From the NCBI GenBank assembly GCA_025965635.1, contig JAOPWO010000316.1, positions 1-6,549 of the forward strand: a DNA stretch of 6,549 bases, in the 5' to 3' direction. The translations under genes and the position numbers were made by a program. Below the pieces are notes generated by a model. It made no database searches. It was not told the DNA's origin and saw nothing but the letters and a program-made list of their open reading frames with translations. This stretch comes from Modestobacter sp. (GTDB lineage: Bacteria > Actinomycetota > Actinomycetes > Mycobacteriales > Geodermatophilaceae). Shown here piece after piece: positions 1-6,362 of this stretch; the stretch's first letter is position 1; each line of letters opens with the position of its first letter.

Positions 1-1
1 C

Positions 2-421
2 GACGGCGACGCGATCGCCGCGCTGCTCACCCACCTCGGCGCGCACGACTCCCTGATGGCGTGGGAGGAGCGGAGGATGCGGCGCGAGGTGCGCGCCTCC
101 GCGAACCGGCTGGCCAACTTCGACGACGCGAACCTGCGGCGTTCCGCCCGCGCCGCGGTCGCCGCCGGCGCCCGGGTCGAGCGGGCCCTGGAGATCCTCG
201 GCGACGACGCTCCCGAGCACCTGCTCATCGCCGGCCGGCTGCGTCTCGAGTTCGGCCAGGCGTCCCTGGAGGAGCTCGGTCAGCGGGCCGACCCGCCGAT
301 GACGAAGGACGCTGTTGCCGGACGCATACGGCGTCTCCTGGCCATGGCCGACAAGCGCGCCAAGGACCTCGGCATCCCGGACACGGAGTCCGTCGTCACC
401 GACGACATGCTCGCCCAGTAG
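2..421 (+). CDS. whiA: WhiA, C-terminal part (5' end outside window)
   Basis: This is the last 139 residues of a WhiA-type DNA-binding regulator; the frame is open from the window edge to a TAG stop at 419-421. The visible part holds the conserved segment NLRRSARAAVAAGARVERAL, then a loop, then the C-terminal helix-turn-helix (about nt 260-350) with the family hallmarks ASLEELG, DPPMTKDAV and GRIRRLL. WhiA proteins combine a degenerate LAGLIDADG homing-endonuclease-like domain, which lies upstream of this window, with this helix-turn-helix. In Streptomyces, WhiA works with WhiB to activate sporulation and cell-division genes; in non-sporulating Gram-positives it affects division and chromosome segregation. 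The usual neighbours are rapZ and the yvcK-like gene upstream, and gap downstream as seen here. Nothing looks broken. The identity is firm; its role in this organism is inferred from the family. Confidence 0.95.
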   Translation, partial: DGDAIAALLTHLGAHDSLMAWEERRMRREVRASANRLANFDDANLRRSARAAVAAGARVERALEILGDDAPEHLLIAGRLRLEFGQASLEELGQRADPPMTKDAVAGRIRRLLAMADKRAKDLGIPDTESVVTDDMLAQ

Positions 422-435
422 CGGGCAGGACCAAC

Positions 436-462
436 GGCCCGGGTCCTCCGGGGGCCCGGGCC
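436..462 (+). terminator. GC-rich stem-loop after whiA, possible terminator
   Basis: Perfect 8-bp arms GGCCCGGG (436-443) and CCCGGGCC (455-462) flank an 11-nt loop, 15 nt after the whiA stop. No T-rich tract follows, as is common for actinobacterial terminators. It could equally be chance pairing in a very GC-rich spacer. Confidence 0.35.
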
Positions 463-480
463 GGGCCCCGGCAGGGCCGA

Positions 481-486
481 TAGGCT
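481..486 (+). promoter_or_regulatory. Candidate -10 element (TAGGCT) for gap
   Basis: TAGGCT fits the actinobacterial TANNNT -10 pattern and lies 66 nt before the gap start, after the whiA stem-loop. No recognisable -35 (TTGACA-like) sits 16-19 nt upstream. The same hexamer occurs before secG and a close variant (TAGACT) before rbpA, which raises its plausibility slightly. Confidence 0.35.
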
Positions 487-541
487 GCCAGCGACATGTG
501 GCTGCGCGCACGCGCGGCCACCGGTGCGCAGTTCGGCTCAT

Positions 542-546
542 GGAGG
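542..546 (+). promoter_or_regulatory. Ribosome binding site of gap (decides GTG start)
   Basis: GGAGG is placed 6 nt before the GTG at 553. It selects that GTG over an in-frame ATG at 496, which has no such site and would add 19 residues unlike any GAPDH N-terminus. Confidence 0.85.
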
Positions 547-552
547 TCAGCA

Positions 553-1560
<1,008 letters not shown>

Positions 1561-1575
1561 CCCACCCGCCCACCA

Positions 1576-1585
1576 CCCGTACGGG
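1576..1585 (+). repeat. 10-bp palindrome CCCGTACGGG just before pgk
   Basis: A perfect self-complementary 10-mer ends 4 nt before the pgk ATG, in the place where a ribosome binding site would normally be. It may be chance, an operator-like site, or part of how pgk initiation is controlled. Confidence 0.5.
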
Positions 1586-1589
1586 CGCC

Positions 1590-2789
1590 ATGCGCACCGT
1601 CGACGAGCTCATCGCCGAGGGCGTCGCCGGGCGCCGCGTCCTGCTGCGCGCCGACCTGAACGTCCCCCTCGACGACAGCACGGGCACGCCGGTCATCACC
1701 GACGACGGTCGGATCCGGGCCAGCCTTCCCACGTTGCAGGCGCTGCGTGAGGCCGGTGCCCGGGTGGTCGTCGCCGCGCACCTGGGTCGGCCCAAGGGCG
1801 CACCGGACCCCCGGTACTCCCTGGCGCCGGTCGCCGAGCGGCTCGCGGAGCTGCTCGGCGCACCGGTGCCACTGGCTGCGGACGTGGCCGGTCCTGACGC
1901 GCAGGCGAAGGCAGCGGCACTCGCGGACGGCGGGGTGCTGCTGTTGGAGAACGTCCGGTTCGAGCCGGCCGAGACCAGCAAGGACGACGAGGCCCGGGGC
2001 GCGCTGGCCGACCGGCTCGCCGCCCTCGCCGACCTCTACGTCGACGACGCCTTCGGGGCCGTGCACCGCAGGCACGCCTCGGTGTACGACGTCGCCACCC
2101 GGCTGCCGCACGCGGCGGGGCGGCTGGTCGCCCGTGAGCTCGAGGTGCTCGACCGGCTGACCACCGACCCGGCGCGGCCCTACGTCGTCGTCCTCGGTGG
2201 CTCCAAGGTCAGCGACAAGCTGGCGGTCATCGAGGCGCTGCTCCCCAAGGTCGACACCCTGCTGGTCGGCGGTGGGATGTGCTTCACGTTCCTGGCCGCG
2301 CAGGGTCACGGGGTGGGCGGTTCACTGCTGGAGGCCGACCAGATCGACACCTGCCGGCGGCTGCTGGCCGAGGCGGGCGACCGGATCGTGCTGCCGGTCG
2401 ACGTGGTCTGCGCCGAGGCGCTGGTCGCCGATGCGCAGGTCACGGTCACCCCGGTCGACGCCATCCCCGAGGGCCTCAAGGGGCTGGACGTGGGTCCGCG
2501 CACCGTCGAGCTGTTCGCCGCGAAGCTGGCGGGCGCGCACACGGTGTTCTGGAACGGCCCGATGGGCGTGTTCGAGCTGGCACCGTTCGTCGCGGGCACC
2601 CGCGGCGTGGCCCAGGCCGTCGCCGACGTCGACGGGTTGTCCGTCGTCGGAGGCGGCGACTCGGCGGCCGCGGTGCGCCAGCTCGGGCTCGACGAGGCCG
2701 CCTACGGGCACATCAGCACCGGCGGCGGCGCGTCGCTGGAGCACCTCGAGGGCCGGGAACTCCCGGGCCTCGCGGTGCTGGCAGACTGA
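1590..2789 (+). CDS. pgk: Phosphoglycerate kinase
   Basis: This 399-residue cytosolic monomeric kinase transfers phosphate from 1,3-bisphosphoglycerate to ADP, giving 3-phosphoglycerate and ATP. The N-domain carries RADLNVPLD (Asp22, Asn24), the basic AHLGRPKG loop, and HRRHAS (159-164, actinobacterial form of the family HRAHAS block) for 3-phosphoglycerate binding. The C-domain carries LGGSKVSDKL (Lys206), GGGMCFTFLAA, FWNGPMGVFE and the nucleotide-binding GGGDSAAA (Gly354-Asp357), then the typical end STGGGASLEHLEGRELPGL. Length is normal. The ATG at 1590 gives the standard MRTVDEL N-terminus. An in-frame GTG at 1557, overlapping the gap stop as GTGA, would add 11 residues. Neither start has a good ribosome binding site, so translation may be coupled to gap. 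The gene sits between gap and tpiA, which use the neighbouring steps of the pathway. Confidence 0.97.
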   Translation: MRTVDELIAEGVAGRRVLLRADLNVPLDDSTGTPVITDDGRIRASLPTLQALREAGARVVVAAHLGRPKGAPDPRYSLAPVAERLAELLGAPVPLAADVAGPDAQAKAAALADGGVLLLENVRFEPAETSKDDEARGALADRLAALADLYVDDAFGAVHRRHASVYDVATRLPHAAGRLVARELEVLDRLTTDPARPYVVVLGGSKVSDKLAVIEALLPKVDTLLVGGGMCFTFLAAQGHGVGGSLLEADQIDTCRRLLAEAGDRIVLPVDVVCAEALVADAQVTVTPVDAIPEGLKGLDVGPRTVELFAAKLAGAHTVFWNGPMGVFELAPFVAGTRGVAQAVADVDGLSVVGGGDSAAAVRQLGLDEAAYGHISTGGGASLEHLEGRELPGLAVLAD

Positions 2790-2793
2790 GGGG
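2788..2793 (+). promoter_or_regulatory. Ribosome binding site of tpiA (favours ATG 2799)
   Basis: GAGGGG begins inside the pgk stop codon and ends 5 nt before the ATG at 2799. The alternative in-frame GTG at 2793 overlaps this motif, leaving no usable spacing, so the ATG is preferred. Confidence 0.7.
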
Positions 2794-2798
2794 TGCGC

Positions 2799-3632
2799 AT
2801 GGCCCGCACGAGCAAGGCCCGGGCACCCCGGGAAGGCCGCCGTCCGCTGATCGCCGGCAACTGGAAGATGCACCTCACGCACCTGGAGGCCATCGGCCTG
2901 GTGCAGAAGCTGGCGTTCTCCCTCACGGAGCCGCAGCTGGAGTCGGCCGAGGTGGTCGTCGTCCCGCCGTTCACCGCGCTGCGCAGCGTCCAGACCCTGG
3001 TGACCGGCGACAAGCTGGAGATCGGCTACGGCGCCCAGGACATCTCCGCGCACGACTCCGGCGCCTACACCGGGGAGGTCAGCGGCGCGATGCTCGCCGC
3101 GCTGGCCTGCCGTTACGTGCTGGTCGGCCACTCCGAGCGGCGCGCGCTGCACCGTGAGGACGACGCGGTCGTCGCGGCCAAGGTGCAGGCCGCGCTCCGG
3201 CACGGCCTCGTGCCGGTGCTGTGCGTGGGAGAAGGGCTCGACGTCCGGCGCGCCGGCGCGCACGTCCCGCACTGCACCGCCCAGCTCGACGCCGCGCTCG
3301 AGGGGCTGGAGGCCGACCGGATCACGGGGTCGGGCGGGTCGGGGGCAGGAATCGTGGTGGCCTACGAACCGGTGTGGGCGATCGGCACCGGGGAGGTGGC
3401 CACCCCGGCTGATGCCCAAGAGGTGTGTGGTGCACTGCGCGAGCGGCTCGCCGAGCGCTTCGGCCCGGAGACGGCCGCGGTGGTCCGTATCCTCTACGGA
3501 GGTTCGGTGAAGGCCGGCAACACCGCCGGCATCCTCGCCGGGCCGGACGTGGACGGGGCCCTCGTCGGTGGGGCCAGCCTGGACGCCGACGAGTTCGCGT
3601 CCATCTGTCGGACCGCCGCCGACGGCAGCTGA
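2799..3632 (+). CDS. tpiA: Triosephosphate isomerase
   Basis: This 277-residue TIM-barrel enzyme interconverts dihydroxyacetone phosphate and glyceraldehyde 3-phosphate. The active-site residues are all visible: Lys23 in AGNWKM, His111 in VGHSERR, and the catalytic base Glu190 in AYEPVWAIGTG, which also begins the mobile loop. LYGGSV (Gly234, Gly235, Ser236) forms the phosphate-binding loop. The gene starts 9 nt after the pgk stop. About 16 residues precede the usual PLIAGNWKM start, and they are basic and low in complexity (ARTSKARAPREGRR), so the protein is longer at its N-terminus than many TIMs. The ribosome binding site supports the ATG at 2799, but no later start is available before the conserved core, so the extension is probably real. 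A palindrome spans the stop codon. Function is certain; the extension's role is unknown. Confidence 0.97.
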   Translation: MARTSKARAPREGRRPLIAGNWKMHLTHLEAIGLVQKLAFSLTEPQLESAEVVVVPPFTALRSVQTLVTGDKLEIGYGAQDISAHDSGAYTGEVSGAMLAALACRYVLVGHSERRALHREDDAVVAAKVQAALRHGLVPVLCVGEGLDVRRAGAHVPHCTAQLDAALEGLEADRITGSGGSGAGIVVAYEPVWAIGTGEVATPADAQEVCGALRERLAERFGPETAAVVRILYGGSVKAGNTAGILAGPDVDGALVGGASLDADEFASICRTAADGS

Positions 3633-3644
3633 GCTGCCGCCGGC
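3618..3644 (+). terminator. Stem-loop over tpiA stop codon, possible attenuator
   Basis: The 17-bp palindrome CGGCAGCTGAGCTGCCG (3623-3639) is centred on the tpiA TGA (3630-3632). As RNA it can form a 6-bp stem with a 5-nt loop, then an A/C mismatch at 3622/3640, then 4 more pairs (3618-3621 with 3641-3644). No T-tract follows. It could be a weak terminator, an RNA processing or 3'-end stability element, or a coincidence of coding sequence. Confidence 0.45.
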
Positions 3645-3656
3645 CCGAACCGGGGC

Positions 3657-3660
3657 GGAG
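3657..3660 (+). promoter_or_regulatory. Ribosome binding site of the lipoprotein gene
   Basis: GGAG, within GGGGCGGAG (3652-3660), lies 10 nt before the TTG at 3671. It is the reason for choosing this rare start codon. The other candidate, GTG 3740, would remove the positively charged region of the signal peptide. Confidence 0.6.
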
Positions 3661-3670
3661 CAGCACCCAG

Positions 3671-5434
3671 TTGACCAGCCAGACCGAGCACGCACCGGCC
3701 CGTCCCCGCGCCCGCTGGGAGGCGGGCCGGTGCACTGCTGTGCTGACCTGCCTCCTGCTGGTCACCGGGTGCGGCAGCGGGAACAGCGGTGCGGCCGGCG
3801 TGCCCACCCAGGCGGGCGAGCCCAACGCCGCGGTGGACGGCATCCGGGCACCCTCGGAGGGGACCGGCGGCACCCTGCGGCTGGTGACGGGCCGGCTGGA
3901 CAGCCTGGACCCGCAGCGGTCGTACCTGCCCGGGGTGTGGAACCTGATGCGGCTCTACGTGCGGACGCTGGTCACCTACTCCACGGAACCGGGCCACACC
4001 GACGAGCTGGTGCCCGACCTGGCCACCGACCTCGGCACGAGCTCGGACGGCGGCCGCACCTGGACGTTCACGCTGCGCGAGGGCGTCCGCTTCGAAACCG
4101 GGCAGCCCATCACCTCCCGCGACCTGAAGTACGGCATCGAGCGGTCGTTCGCCTCCGACGTGGTGGTCGGCGGGCCCACGTACGTGGTGGACCTGCTCGA
4201 CGACCCCGCCGACCCGTACGCCGGCCCCTACCAGGACGAGACGCCGGGGCGGCTGGGGCTGCCCTCCATCGCCACGCCGGACGACCGCACCATCACGTTC
4301 AGCCTCCGCACCCCGAGCCCGGACTTCCCGTTCGTGATGGCGCTGCCCTCGTCGAGCCCGGTCCCCGCCGACCTGGACAGCGCCGCCGACTACGGCCGCG
4401 ACCCGGTCTCCACCGGCCCGTACGCCATCGGCACGGTGGACGCGCATGCCGGCATCCGGCTGGTCCGCAACCCCGAGTGGGACCCGGCCACCGACGAGGT
4501 CCGCACCGCGCTGCCCGACGAGGTGATCGTCCGCACCGGTCTGACGGCGGTCGCCCGCGACCAGGCACTGCTCGCCGGGTCGGCCGACATCGACCTGTCC
4601 GGTGTCGGTGTCCACCAGGCGACCAGGAGCCGGCTCGACGACGCCGACCTGGCTGCGCGCATCGACGACGTGACCAGCGGTGCCATCCGGCTGCTGGCCA
4701 TGCCCACCACCGTGCCGCCGATGGACGACGCCGACTGCCGGGCGGCGGTGGCCGCCGTGGTGGACCGGTCCGCCGTGCAGGAGGCCCTCGGCGGCTCCAG
4801 CACCGCGGTGCGCACGGCCCGGCTGTGGCCCCGCTCGCTGAGCGGTGGGCCCGACGACGCGGACCCGGCGCCCGACCAGGCCGCCGCCCGGGAGTCCCTG
4901 GCCGCCTGCGGGCAGCCCGAGGGCTTCAGCACCGTGCTCGCGGTGGCCGACGCCCCCACCAGCGTCGCCGTCGCGAACGCACTGGCGGCCGACCTCGCCG
5001 AGGTGGGCATCGACGCCGAGGTCCGGCCGCTGGACCCGGCCACCTACTACGCCACCGACGTCGGCAAGCCCGACGCGGTCACCGAGGCCGGCTACGGCCT
5101 GGTGCTGGCCACCCGGGCAGCGGACCTCCCGACCGCCGCGTCGTTCCTGGTGCCACTCGTCGACGGCCGGTCCGTCCGGGCCATCGGCAACACCAACTAC
5201 GCGCGGCTGGCAGACCCGGCCGTCAACGGGCTGATCGACGCTGCGCGGGCGGCGCCCGACCCGGCGGCGGCCTCGGAGGGCTGGGAGCAGGTGGCGGTCA
5301 CCGCCGGAAGGACCGCGGCGTACGTGCCGCTGGTCGAGAACCGGCTGCAGCTGCTCGCCGGCCAGCGGCTGCGCAACGGCGTCGTCATGGAGCGGTACAG
5401 CAGCTACGACGTGGCGACCGCCGGCGTCGGCTGA
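3671..5434 (+). CDS. ABC transporter solute-binding lipoprotein, family 5
   Basis: The product is 587 residues long, exported and membrane-anchored. From the TTG start there is an Arg-rich n-region, a short hydrophobic stretch (about residues 21-32) and the lipobox VTGC with the lipidated Cys34. A Gly/Ser/Ala linker follows. The mature domain matches the SBP_bac_5 (DppA/OppA/NikA-like) fold: GGTLRLV, DSLDPQ, LVPDLATD, then TWTFTLREGVRFETGQPITSRD and DLKYGIERS, the family signature region, and later STGPYAIG. Such proteins deliver peptides, nickel or other small solutes to a permease; the ligand here cannot be read from sequence. No permease or ATPase gene is in the window. Cys356 and Cys413 may form a disulfide. 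Only two lysines are present in the whole protein, against many in gap and pgk. The gene lies 38 nt after tpiA and 119 nt before secG. The family is secure, the start fairly so. Confidence 0.88.
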   Translation: MTSQTEHAPARPRARWEAGRCTAVLTCLLLVTGCGSGNSGAAGVPTQAGEPNAAVDGIRAPSEGTGGTLRLVTGRLDSLDPQRSYLPGVWNLMRLYVRTLVTYSTEPGHTDELVPDLATDLGTSSDGGRTWTFTLREGVRFETGQPITSRDLKYGIERSFASDVVVGGPTYVVDLLDDPADPYAGPYQDETPGRLGLPSIATPDDRTITFSLRTPSPDFPFVMALPSSSPVPADLDSAADYGRDPVSTGPYAIGTVDAHAGIRLVRNPEWDPATDEVRTALPDEVIVRTGLTAVARDQALLAGSADIDLSGVGVHQATRSRLDDADLAARIDDVTSGAIRLLAMPTTVPPMDDADCRAAVAAVVDRSAVQEALGGSSTAVRTARLWPRSLSGGPDDADPAPDQAAARESLAACGQPEGFSTVLAVADAPTSVAVANALAADLAEVGIDAEVRPLDPATYYATDVGKPDAVTEAGYGLVLATRAADLPTAASFLVPLVDGRSVRAIGNTNYARLADPAVNGLIDAARAAPDPAAASEGWEQVAVTAGRTAAYVPLVENRLQLLAGQRLRNGVVMERYSSYDVATAGVG

Positions 5435-5472
5435 CACCCCGGGGAACGGCGGATCGGCTGAACCTCGTCGGT

Positions 5473-5478
5473 TAGGCT
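5473..5478 (+). promoter_or_regulatory. Candidate -10 element (TAGGCT) for secG
   Basis: TAGGCT lies 75 nt before the secG start in the 119-nt gap after the lipoprotein gene. It is identical to the hexamer before gap. I see no convincing -35 at the right distance. If correct, secG has its own promoter and a leader of roughly 65-70 nt containing the inverted repeat at 5522-5536. Confidence 0.45.
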
Positions 5479-5521
5479 GGGGCGTCGAGAGCCCCCGACC
5501 GTCCGGGTGCAGGCACACACC

Positions 5522-5536
5522 CCCGTGGTCCACGGG
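5522..5536 (+). repeat. Inverted repeat CCCGTGGTCCACGGG before secG
   Basis: Perfect 7-bp arms flank a single central T. The site ends 2 nt before the AGGAG ribosome binding site (5539-5543) of secG, which is itself 10 nt before the ATG. As DNA it has the form of a dimeric-protein operator; as RNA it could fold as a 5-bp stem with a 5-nt loop next to the ribosome binding site. Confidence 0.55.
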
Positions 5537-5553
5537 ACAGGAGACACGCACCA

Positions 5554-5790
5554 ATGATCGAGCTGGTCCTCAACGTCGTGCTGGTGCTCACCAGCGTCCT
5601 GCTGATCGTCCTGATCCTGCTGCACCGGGGCAAGGGCGGCGGCCTGTCGTCGATGTTCGGTGGCGCGGTCGCCTCGCAGCTGTCCGGCTCCTCGGTGGTG
5701 GAGAAGAACCTGAACCGCCTGACGGTCTTCGCCGGGCTGGTGTGGACGGTCTGCATCATCGCGCTCGGCATCCTGATCAAGGCCAGCTGA
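5554..5790 (+). CDS. secG: Preprotein translocase subunit SecG
   Basis: This 78-residue membrane protein is the small auxiliary subunit of the SecYEG channel and assists SecA-driven export across the cytoplasmic membrane. Two transmembrane helices are visible, at about residues 2-22 and 55-75. They are joined by a cytoplasmic loop containing the family signature RGKGGGLSSMFGG, then the conserved ASQLSGSS and the VVEKNLNRLT stretch that leads into helix 2. Length is typical for Gram-positive SecG. The ATG start has AGGAG 10 nt upstream. secG after tpiA is a common actinobacterial arrangement; here a lipoprotein gene, which would itself use Sec, separates the two. A likely -10 at 5473-5478 suggests transcription independent of the glycolytic genes. 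Confidence 0.96.
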   Translation: MIELVLNVVLVLTSVLLIVLILLHRGKGGGLSSMFGGAVASQLSGSSVVEKNLNRLTVFAGLVWTVCIIALGILIKAS

Positions 5791-5798
5791 CCGTCGGA

Positions 5799-5808
5799 CG
5801 GACGTCCG
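5799..5808 (+). repeat. 10-bp palindrome CGGACGTCCG after secG
   Basis: A perfect palindrome lies 8 nt downstream of the secG stop. It also overlaps a 5-bp stem with a 4-nt loop (5795-5808), followed shortly by TGACTTT. It could be a weak terminator or a protein site; neither is well supported. Confidence 0.35.
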
Positions 5809-5831
5809 CGTGACTTTCCGGCACAGAATCG

Positions 5832-5853
5832 ACCGGTCGCTGAGCGAGCCGGT
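5832..5853 (+). repeat. Stem-loop in the secG-rbpA gap
   Basis: ACCGG (5832-5836) pairs with CCGGT (5849-5853), and TCG (5837-5839) with CGA (5845-5847), leaving one bulged G and a 5-nt loop. The element lies 42 nt after secG and 46 nt before the rbpA -10 candidate. The most economical reading is a secG 3' end without a T-tract; an operator for rbpA is the alternative. The rest of the 182-nt gap (5791-5972) shows no credible gene. Confidence 0.35.
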
Positions 5854-5898
5854 ACGCAGGGTGTCCGCATCGTGACCTGAGCAGGGCGATGTTGGCCC

Positions 5899-5904
5899 TA
5901 GACT
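5899..5904 (+). promoter_or_regulatory. Candidate -10 element (TAGACT) for rbpA
   Basis: TAGACT is a good actinobacterial -10 match, 68 nt before the rbpA GTG. A poor -35 candidate, GTGACC (5872-5877), is 21 nt upstream, longer than ideal spacing. An imperfect hairpin with arms AGGGC (5883-5887) and GCCCT (5895-5899) abuts the element. Confidence 0.5.
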
Positions 5905-5960
5905 GCCCGAGCGGTGATCAACTCCGGTGCCGCACGACGTGGCCGCGGCAGGTGGCCGTC

Positions 5961-5967
5961 AGGGGAG
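5961..5967 (+). promoter_or_regulatory. Ribosome binding site of rbpA (decides GTG start)
   Basis: AGGGGAG lies 5 nt before the GTG at 5973. The upstream in-frame ATG at 5889 has no such site and precedes the probable -10 element, so it is not the start. Confidence 0.85.
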
Positions 5968-5972
5968 CGATC

Positions 5973-6314
5973 GTGGCTGGTGGCAACGCGATCCGGGGAA
6001 GCCGGGTCGGTGCGGGTCCGATGGGTGAAGCCGAACGCGGGGAGACCGCGCCGCGGCGCAGGGTGGACTTCTGGTGCGCCAACGGGCACGAGTCGCGCAT
6101 CGCGTTCGCCGCGGAGGTCGACGTCCCGGCGCACTGGGACTGCCCGCGCTGCGGGCTGCCGGCCGGCACCGACCAGCACAACCCCCCGCCGGCCCCGCGC
6201 ACGGAGCCGTACAAGACGCATCTGGCCTACGTCCGGGAACGGCGCAGCGACGCCGACGGCGACGCACTCCTCGAGGAGGCGCTGACCCGCTTGCGGGCCC
6301 GTCGCGGGGCCTGA
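5973..6314 (+). CDS. rbpA: RNA polymerase-binding protein RbpA
   Basis: This 113-residue actinobacteria-specific factor binds RNA polymerase and the principal sigma factor and stabilises the open promoter complex; in Streptomyces and mycobacteria it also affects basal rifampicin tolerance. The N-terminal tail (GGNAIRGSRVGAGP) matches the family. The core domain has Cys35, His39, Cys57 and Cys60, arranged C-x3-H ... C-x2-C, a likely zinc site like that of the Streptomyces protein and unlike the mycobacterial form, which lacks these cysteines. The C-terminal part, from about residue 75 (THLAYVRERRS ... LTRLRARRG), is the sigma-interacting helix region after a basic linker. The GTG start is fixed by AGGGGAG at 5961-5967. 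The gene has its own likely promoter and ends at the strong terminator shared with pgl. No GGAAT-N18-GTT (SigR-type) promoter was seen by eye. Confidence 0.95.
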   Translation: MAGGNAIRGSRVGAGPMGEAERGETAPRRRVDFWCANGHESRIAFAAEVDVPAHWDCPRCGLPAGTDQHNPPPAPRTEPYKTHLAYVRERRSDADGDALLEEALTRLRARRGA

Positions 6315-6335
6315 TCGACGCAGGGCCTGATCGAC
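6307..6335 (+). repeat. Tandem 13-bp direct repeat at the rbpA stop
   Basis: GGGCCTGATCGAC occurs at 6307-6319 and again at 6323-6335, a 16-bp period. The rbpA TGA (6312-6314) lies in the first copy, and the second copy runs into the left arm of the terminator. It looks like a small local duplication. Confidence 0.75.
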
Positions 6336-6362
6336 CCGGTCCCGCTTCGGCGGGGCCGGGTC
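6333..6362. terminator. Strong convergent terminator hairpin, rbpA/pgl
   Basis: Two 13-nt arms (6333-6345 and 6350-6362) pair throughout, with a single T-G wobble at 6340/6355. On the plus strand they enclose a TTCG loop closed by C-G, the very stable C(UUCG)G tetraloop. A short T-containing stretch (AGTTGCTGT) follows on the plus strand. The stem overlaps the last 2 nt of the minus-strand pgl stop codon. Its position between two convergent genes fits a bidirectional terminator. Confidence 0.85.

Noticed and set aside
496..552. An upstream ATG that would lengthen gap by 19 residues
   Set aside because: No ribosome binding site precedes it and the added residues do not match GAPDH; the GTG at 553 has GGAGG 6 nt before it.
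3425..3670. An open frame upstream of the lipoprotein TTG, overlapping tpiA
   Set aside because: The residues are Arg/Gly-rich shadow coding of tpiA and would bury the signal peptide inside the protein.
5437..5444. The 8-bp palindrome CCCCGGGG after the lipoprotein stop as a terminator
   Set aside because: It has no loop and no T-tract, and such G/C palindromes are common in DNA of this composition.
5443..5473. GGAAC (5443-5447) as an ECF-sigma -35 for secG
   Set aside because: The nearest CGTC is 18 nt away and the nearest GTT is 23 nt away, not matching the usual ECF spacings; a housekeeping-type -10 at 5473-5478 fits better.
3494..5554. A 686-codon open frame on the minus strand opposite the lipoprotein gene
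   Set aside because: Its product is a low-complexity Gly/Arg/Val/His mix with no recognisable domain, and the plus strand carries a clear lipoprotein in the same interval. Long antisense open frames are expected at this GC content.
5889..5972. An upstream ATG that would lengthen rbpA by 28 residues
   Set aside because: It lies before the probable -10 element and lacks a ribosome binding site; GTG 5973 has AGGGGAG and gives the family N-terminus.
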